A stretch of 64,000 bases of DNA, from positions 1,488,001 through 1,552,000 of the forward strand of contig CBDFJZ010000008.1 of the NCBI GenBank assembly GCA_965248675.1. Direction: 5' to 3'. Positions 60,278-64,000 of this stretch are shown one piece after another. The stretch's first letter is position 1, and every line of letters begins with the position of its first letter. Both the position numbers and the translations under genes were made by a program. This DNA comes from UBA6627 sp965248675. GTDB taxonomy: Bacteria > Chloroflexota > Dehalococcoidia > UBA2979. The notes under the pieces were generated by a model that saw only the letters and a program-made list of their open reading frames with translations, did not search any database and was not told where the DNA came from.

Positions 60278-61120
60278 ATGACGACGACCGAACGATCTGG
60301 GACCCGCGCGGCGGCACGCACCCTTCCGCCGATCGCCGAGCGCGACCTGACCGAGGTGCTCTGGGAGCAGACCGACGAAGGCGTGCTGGCGATCACCCTC
60401 AACCGCCCTGAACGGCTGAACGCGCTCAGCTTCCGGCTGCTGCGCGAGGTGCAGCAGCTCATCGATCACGCGGCCGCGACGCCGGAGGTCCGCGTCGTAA
60501 CGCTGCGCGGCGCCGGCGAGCGGGCGTTCTGCTCGGGCGACGACCTGAAGGGCATGAACCCCGAGCCGGGCTACGACAGCTCGGAGACGGTGCACCAGCC
60601 ACTGCTGCTCTCGATCCGCGAGCTGCCGAATCCCGTCGTCGCGCTCGTCACCGGCTATGCCCTCGGGCACGGCTGGGAGCTCGCCTCGGCCTGCGACATG
60701 CGCCTCGTCGCCGACAACTGCGAGGTCGGCGACCACCGCGTGCAACGCTCGATCGCGATGAACGGCGGGACCTCCTGGTTCGTGCCGCGACTGGTTGGGC
60801 GCGGCCGAGCGCTGGAGCTGTTGATGACGGGCCGCCACCTCAACTCAGAGGAGGCGGTCGACTGGGGCTGGGCGAACCACGCCTGGCCGCTCGACGAATT
60901 CGACGAGCGCTCTGCGGAGTTCGTCTCGATGCTCGCGCAGTTGCCGACGATCGACGTCGGTGTCTTCAAGGCAGCGGTCGACTACTCCGCGGAACACAGC
61001 CTCCGTGACTCACTCGCACACGAGCTCGAGGTCAGCAAGCGCACTGCGGGCACCGATGACGCCGCCGAGGGCCGCGAGTCCTGGTGGCAGAAGCGGGTGC
61101 CGGAGTACCACGGGCGCTAG
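60278..61120 (+). CDS. Enoyl-CoA hydratase/isomerase (crotonase family), second copy
   Basis: 280 aa with about 35 extra N-terminal residues. AITLNRPERLNALSFRLLRE, GERAFCSGDDLKGMNPEPGY, VTGYALGHGWELASACDMRL, NGGTSWFVPRLVGRGRALEL, GRHLNSEEAVDWGWANHAWP. It diverges from the first crotonase (58768), so it probably acts on a different acyl-CoA. Followed by the acyl-CoA dehydrogenase gene in the same direction. Confidence 0.92.
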   Translation: MTTTERSGTRAAARTLPPIAERDLTEVLWEQTDEGVLAITLNRPERLNALSFRLLREVQQLIDHAAATPEVRVVTLRGAGERAFCSGDDLKGMNPEPGYDSSETVHQPLLLSIRELPNPVVALVTGYALGHGWELASACDMRLVADNCEVGDHRVQRSIAMNGGTSWFVPRLVGRGRALELLMTGRHLNSEEAVDWGWANHAWPLDEFDERSAEFVSMLAQLPTIDVGVFKAAVDYSAEHSLRDSLAHELEVSKRTAGTDDAAEGRESWWQKRVPEYHGR

Positions 61121-61223
61121 CGCCTGACGGAGACGTCGACACACTGGGCAACTCACGGTGGCGTGGATTGCGTATGTTATTGAGCAGCAACCGCGGACGG
61201 AGGGTCCGCAGGGAGGTGTTCCA

Positions 61224-62438
61224 GTGGTTGATTTCGCAGACACGCCAGAGATGGCCACGTTCCGCGACGAAGTCCGAACCTTCGTCAAGCAGCACCATCC
61301 GCGGCGGCTCGCCGCCGAGGCGATCTACGACACCGGCTGGGGCAACGACATCGGCACGCTCACTCGCGAGCAGCGCGAGGAGCTGATCGCGCCCTGGCGC
61401 GCCGCGATGTCGGAGCAGGGCTGGATCTCGCCGGCGCTGCCGAAGGAGTACGGCGGCGCCGACCTCTCGCCGATCGAGCAGTTCGTCCTCAACGAGGAGT
61501 TCGCGAGTCTCGACGCCACCACGGTCGGCATCCGCCAGGACCTCGTCTCCGTCCTGATGCTCTACGGCACGGACGAGCAGAAGGCCGAGCACCTGCCGGG
61601 CCTGCTCTCGGGCAAGGTGCGCTGGGCACAGGGCTACTCGGAGCCGGGCTCCGGCTCCGATCTCGCCTCGTTGCAGACGCGCGCCACGCGCGACGGCGAC
61701 GAGTTCGTCGTCAACGGGCAGAAGATCTAGACCTCCGGCGCACACCGTGCGCACTGGCTGTTCGGGCTCTTCCGCACCGACCCGGAGGCGCCGAAGCATC
61801 GCGGGATCTCCTACCTGCTGATGAAGATGGACACCCCCGGCATCACGCCGCGGCCGATGGCCCAGATGACCGGTGCGGCGGAGTTCAACGAGGTCTTCTT
61901 CGAGGACGTGCGCGTCCCCGCCAACAACCTCATCGGCGAACTCAACCGCGGCTGGTACGTCGGCGCTACGCTGCTCGACTTCGAGCGCTCCAGCATCGGC
62001 AACGCGATCGGCACGCAGAGGACCCTGGACGGGCTGCGCACGCTGCTGGTGGACGAGCAGCGCGCGAACAGCGGCCGTTCGAGGCTCGGCGAGCCCTCGG
62101 TGCGCTCCGCCCTCGCCGACCGCTACGTCGACGCCGAGGTCGCCGCGCTCTTCTCGTACCGCGTGTTCACGATGCACAACCGCGGCCTCGTTCCCAACTA
62201 CGAGGCGTCGGTCGGCAAGATCTTCAACACGGAGATGATGCAGCGGATCGGCAAGACCGCGATGACCGGCCTCGGGCTGTACGGGCAACTCGCCGGGACG
62301 GACGACGACTACACACCGATGCGATCGCGCTGGCAGCAGTACTACATGGGTGCGGTCGCCGCCACGATCGGCGGTGGCACCTCGGAGATCCAGCGCAACG
62401 TCATCGCCACCCGCGGCCTCGGATTGCCGAGGGGCTAA
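61224..62438 (+). pseudogene. Acyl-CoA dehydrogenase interrupted by one TAG codon
   Basis: FAD enzyme oxidising acyl-CoA to enoyl-CoA. GTG 61224 after GGGAGGTG starts VVDFADTPEMATFRDEVRTF. YGGADLSPIEQFVLNEEFAS, WAQGYSEPGSGSDLASLQTR, FVVNGQKI, then TAG at 61728-61730, then TSGAHRAHWLFGLFRTDPEA, GAAEFNEVFFEDVRVPANNL, and a normal end IGGGTSEIQRNVIATRGLGL. The family reads NGQKIWTSGAH, so TAG replaces a Trp TGG by one base. Everything downstream is intact and in frame, so the lesion is very recent, a strain variant, or a sequencing error. Confidence 0.9.
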
Positions 62439-62449
62439 CCGACGAGGGC

Positions 62450-64000
62450 TCACCTCGAGACGTGCGCGTGGCTGCGGTTGAATCCCGGGCTCCACTGCGC
62501 GGGGTCGACCGGGAATGGAAGCACCCCGATCCGCCGGGTCCAGTCGTCATACGACTGGATCATCCGGTCGGCCTGGGAGCGATTCCGCTCGGCGAGGTTG
62601 TTCAGCTCGGTCCGGTCCTCGTCCATGTCGTAGAGCTCCCACTCGCCCTCGATCTCGCTCACGAGCTTCCAGTTCTCCGCGCGCATGGCGCGGCTGCCCT
62701 CGTGCTCCCAGAAGATCGGCCGCTCGCGCGTCCACTCGCCCCGCTCGATCAGCGGTAGGAAGCTCTCACCCTCGATCGGCGTGATCTGGTGGCCGTTGAA
62801 CTCCGAGGGGTAGCTCGCCCCGGCCGCGTCGATACAGGTCGCGCTGATGTCGATCAGGTGCGTCGGCTGGTGGACGATGCGGGCCTCATTGATCCGTCCC
62901 GACCACGACACGATCAGCGGCGTCGAGATGCCGCCCTCGTGCACCCACCGCTTGAACAGGCGGAAGGGCGTGTTGCTCGCGTTGGCCCAGGGCATGTCGT
63001 AGCTCATGAAGGTGTCTGCCGGGCCCGGACGCAGCTCCGGGTCGTTGCCGACTTTCATCTGCCGCCCATCGCGCAACGGCATCGCGTACCGCGACGGCGG
63101 GACCGCCGGCCCATCCTCCGCGAGGAACTCCGCGCAGCCACCGTTGTCCGCCAGGAACATGATCAGCGTGTTCTCGAGCATCTCGCGCTCGCGCAGCCTG
63201 GCGAGGATGCGTCCGATCCCCTGGTCCACCCGGTCGATCATGGCGGCGTACACCGCCATCCGCAGGTCCTCCCAGTCCCGGTTCGGTACGTCGCCCCAGT
63301 CGGGCGAGTCCTCGTGCCGAGGTGAGATCTCCCACTTGGAGTCGAGGATCTTCATCCCCTTCAGCTCCTCGTGGCGGTTCGTTCGTAGCGTGTCCCAGCC
63401 CTGGCGGTACTTGCCTTCGTACTTCGCGATCTCCTCCTCGGGCGCGTGGAGCGGCCAGTGCGGCGCCGTGTAGGTGACGTGCAGGAAGAAGGGCCGATTG
63501 TCCTCGGCCGCATCGTCGATCATCTGCGCGGCGTTGTCGCTGATCGCGTCCGTGAGGTAGAAGTCGTCGCCCAGCGTATCGAGGTCGATCAGCGTGTCGT
63601 CGCGCATCAGCGTCAGCGGGCTGAAGTAGTTCGCCGCGCCCGCCACAATGCCGAAGAACCTGTCGAAACCACGCTGCGTCGGCGTCGGATGCGTGGTGGC
63701 GCCCGGCGTCCACGAGGCGGGGTCCATCAGGTCGTACCCACCGCCGACGTGCCACTTGCCGGTCATGAGCGTCGTGTAGCCCTGCGAGCCCAGCACCTCG
63801 GCGATCGTCACGCAGCTCTCGTTCAGATACCCCTGGTACGCGGGCATTCCGAGGTCCGCAACCATGTGCCCGACGCCCGTCTGTTGAGGATTCAGCCCGG
63901 TCAGCAGCGCGGCGCGTGACGGGCAGCAACGCGCTGAGTTGTACATCTGCGAGAAGCGCAGCCCGCCCGCGGCGAGGCTGTCGAGGTTGGGCGTGGCGAT
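62450..64000 (-). CDS. Type I sulfatase (5' end beyond window)
   Basis: At least 516 residues. The frame is open to the window edge (TPNLDSLAAGGLRFSQMYNS), so the N-terminal metal-binding DD motif lies outside. The formylglycine motif is CCPSRAALLTG (C-x-P-S-R). GYTTLMTGKWHVGGGYDL, VTYTAPHWPLHAPEEEIAKY, IMFLADNGGCAEFLAEDG supply further metal and substrate residues. It resembles arylsulfatases acting on organic sulfate esters. No sulfatase-maturing enzyme is seen here. It converges on the acyl-CoA dehydrogenase with a 11-bp gap. Confidence 0.93.
   Translation of the reverse strand: MATPNLDSLAAGGLRFSQMYNSARCCPSRAALLTGLNPQQTGVGHMVADLGMPAYQGYLNESCVTIAEVLGSQGYTTLMTGKWHVGGGYDLMDPASWTPGATTHPTPTQRGFDRFFGIVAGAANYFSPLTLMRDDTLIDLDTLGDDFYLTDAISDNAAQMIDDAAEDNRPFFLHVTYTAPHWPLHAPEEEIAKYEGKYRQGWDTLRTNRHEELKGMKILDSKWEISPRHEDSPDWGDVPNRDWEDLRMAVYAAMIDRVDQGIGRILARLREREMLENTLIMFLADNGGCAEFLAEDGPAVPPSRYAMPLRDGRQMKVGNDPELRPGPADTFMSYDMPWANASNTPFRLFKRWVHEGGISTPLIVSWSGRINEARIVHQPTHLIDISATCIDAAGASYPSEFNGHQITPIEGESFLPLIERGEWTRERPIFWEHEGSRAMRAENWKLVSEIEGEWELYDMDEDRTELNNLAERNRSQADRMIQSYDDWTRRIGVLPFPVDPAQWSPGFNRSHAHVSR

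Noticed and set aside
48194..61730. Amber (UAG) recoding, for example pyrrolysine, to explain TAG in ridA and the acyl-CoA dehydrogenase
   Set aside because: TAG is the normal stop of many intact genes here (rplW, rplB, rpoA and others), there is no pylT-like tRNA in the window, and the positions fit simple nonsense mutations.

Overview
The window is a single high-GC (roughly two-thirds G+C) bacterial chromosome segment. No rRNA marker is present, so taxonomy is inferred. A DnaD-domain protein plus a DnaC-type loader next to dnaB, a fused MoaD-MoaE, a bifunctional phosphoglucose/phosphomannose isomerase, acid- and Ala-rich tails on ribosomal proteins, and a block of CaiB/BaiF CoA-transferase, crotonase, acyl-CoA dehydrogenase and sulfatase genes together suggest Chloroflexota, possibly Dehalococcoidia or SAR202-like. 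I hold that at moderate confidence.

Layout. Bases 1-3484 hold a replication operon: 3' part of dnaB, a DnaD-domain gene, and a tandem-duplicated DnaC-like ATPase. Bases 3821-6623 hold a MoaD-MoaE fusion, an MFS exporter and a broken comF. Bases 6652-9183 hold an unknown protein and glyA. Bases 9217-10787 are the rpsF-ssb-rpsR operon with a promoter and leader hairpin. Bases 10883-17603 hold a membrane-anchored parvulin-like protein, hom / coiled-coil gene / thrC, and a GT4 glycosyltransferase plus PIG-L deacetylase pair that looks like low-molecular-weight-thiol (mycothiol/bacillithiol-type) machinery.

Bases 17637-39259 are a merged str-S10-spc-alpha cluster (rpsL to rpsI) with fusA, secY, adk, map, infA, rpmJ, rpoA and truA, closed by a strong terminator. 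tuf and rpsN are absent from their usual slots. Several proteins (S6, L3, S17, S5, L13, L15, RpoA) carry unusual low-complexity or extra-domain extensions.

Bases 39286-49042, mostly on the minus strand, hold a sugar-nucleotide set (isomerase, mutase, nucleotidyltransferase) and a SAM-recycling set (metK, ahcY, GNAT, mtnP, apt). Bases 49137-51069 hold a methyltransferase and plsX.

Bases 51076-53926 are the most interesting part, a redox island. A CsoR-type sensor is divergent from trxA over canonical-looking operators. Then come a frameshifted phosphotransferase, a ferredoxin-thioredoxin reductase (FTR) catalytic chain whose last active-site Cys codon is an in-frame TGA followed by a textbook bacterial SECIS hairpin, and, 117 bp away and divergent, a tRNA-Sec gene. 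I read this as a selenocysteine-containing FTR that would reduce thioredoxin.

Bases 54056-64000 are an accessory catabolic region (MDR oxidoreductase, CaiB/BaiF CoA transferase, class III aminotransferase, two crotonases, acyl-CoA dehydrogenase, sulfatase). It is dotted with gene remnants: truncated CoA transferase, DppC-like permease fragment, internally deleted aminotransferase, and a nonsense codon in the acyl-CoA dehydrogenase. Either this lineage is actively losing genes here or the assembly carries small errors; reads would decide.
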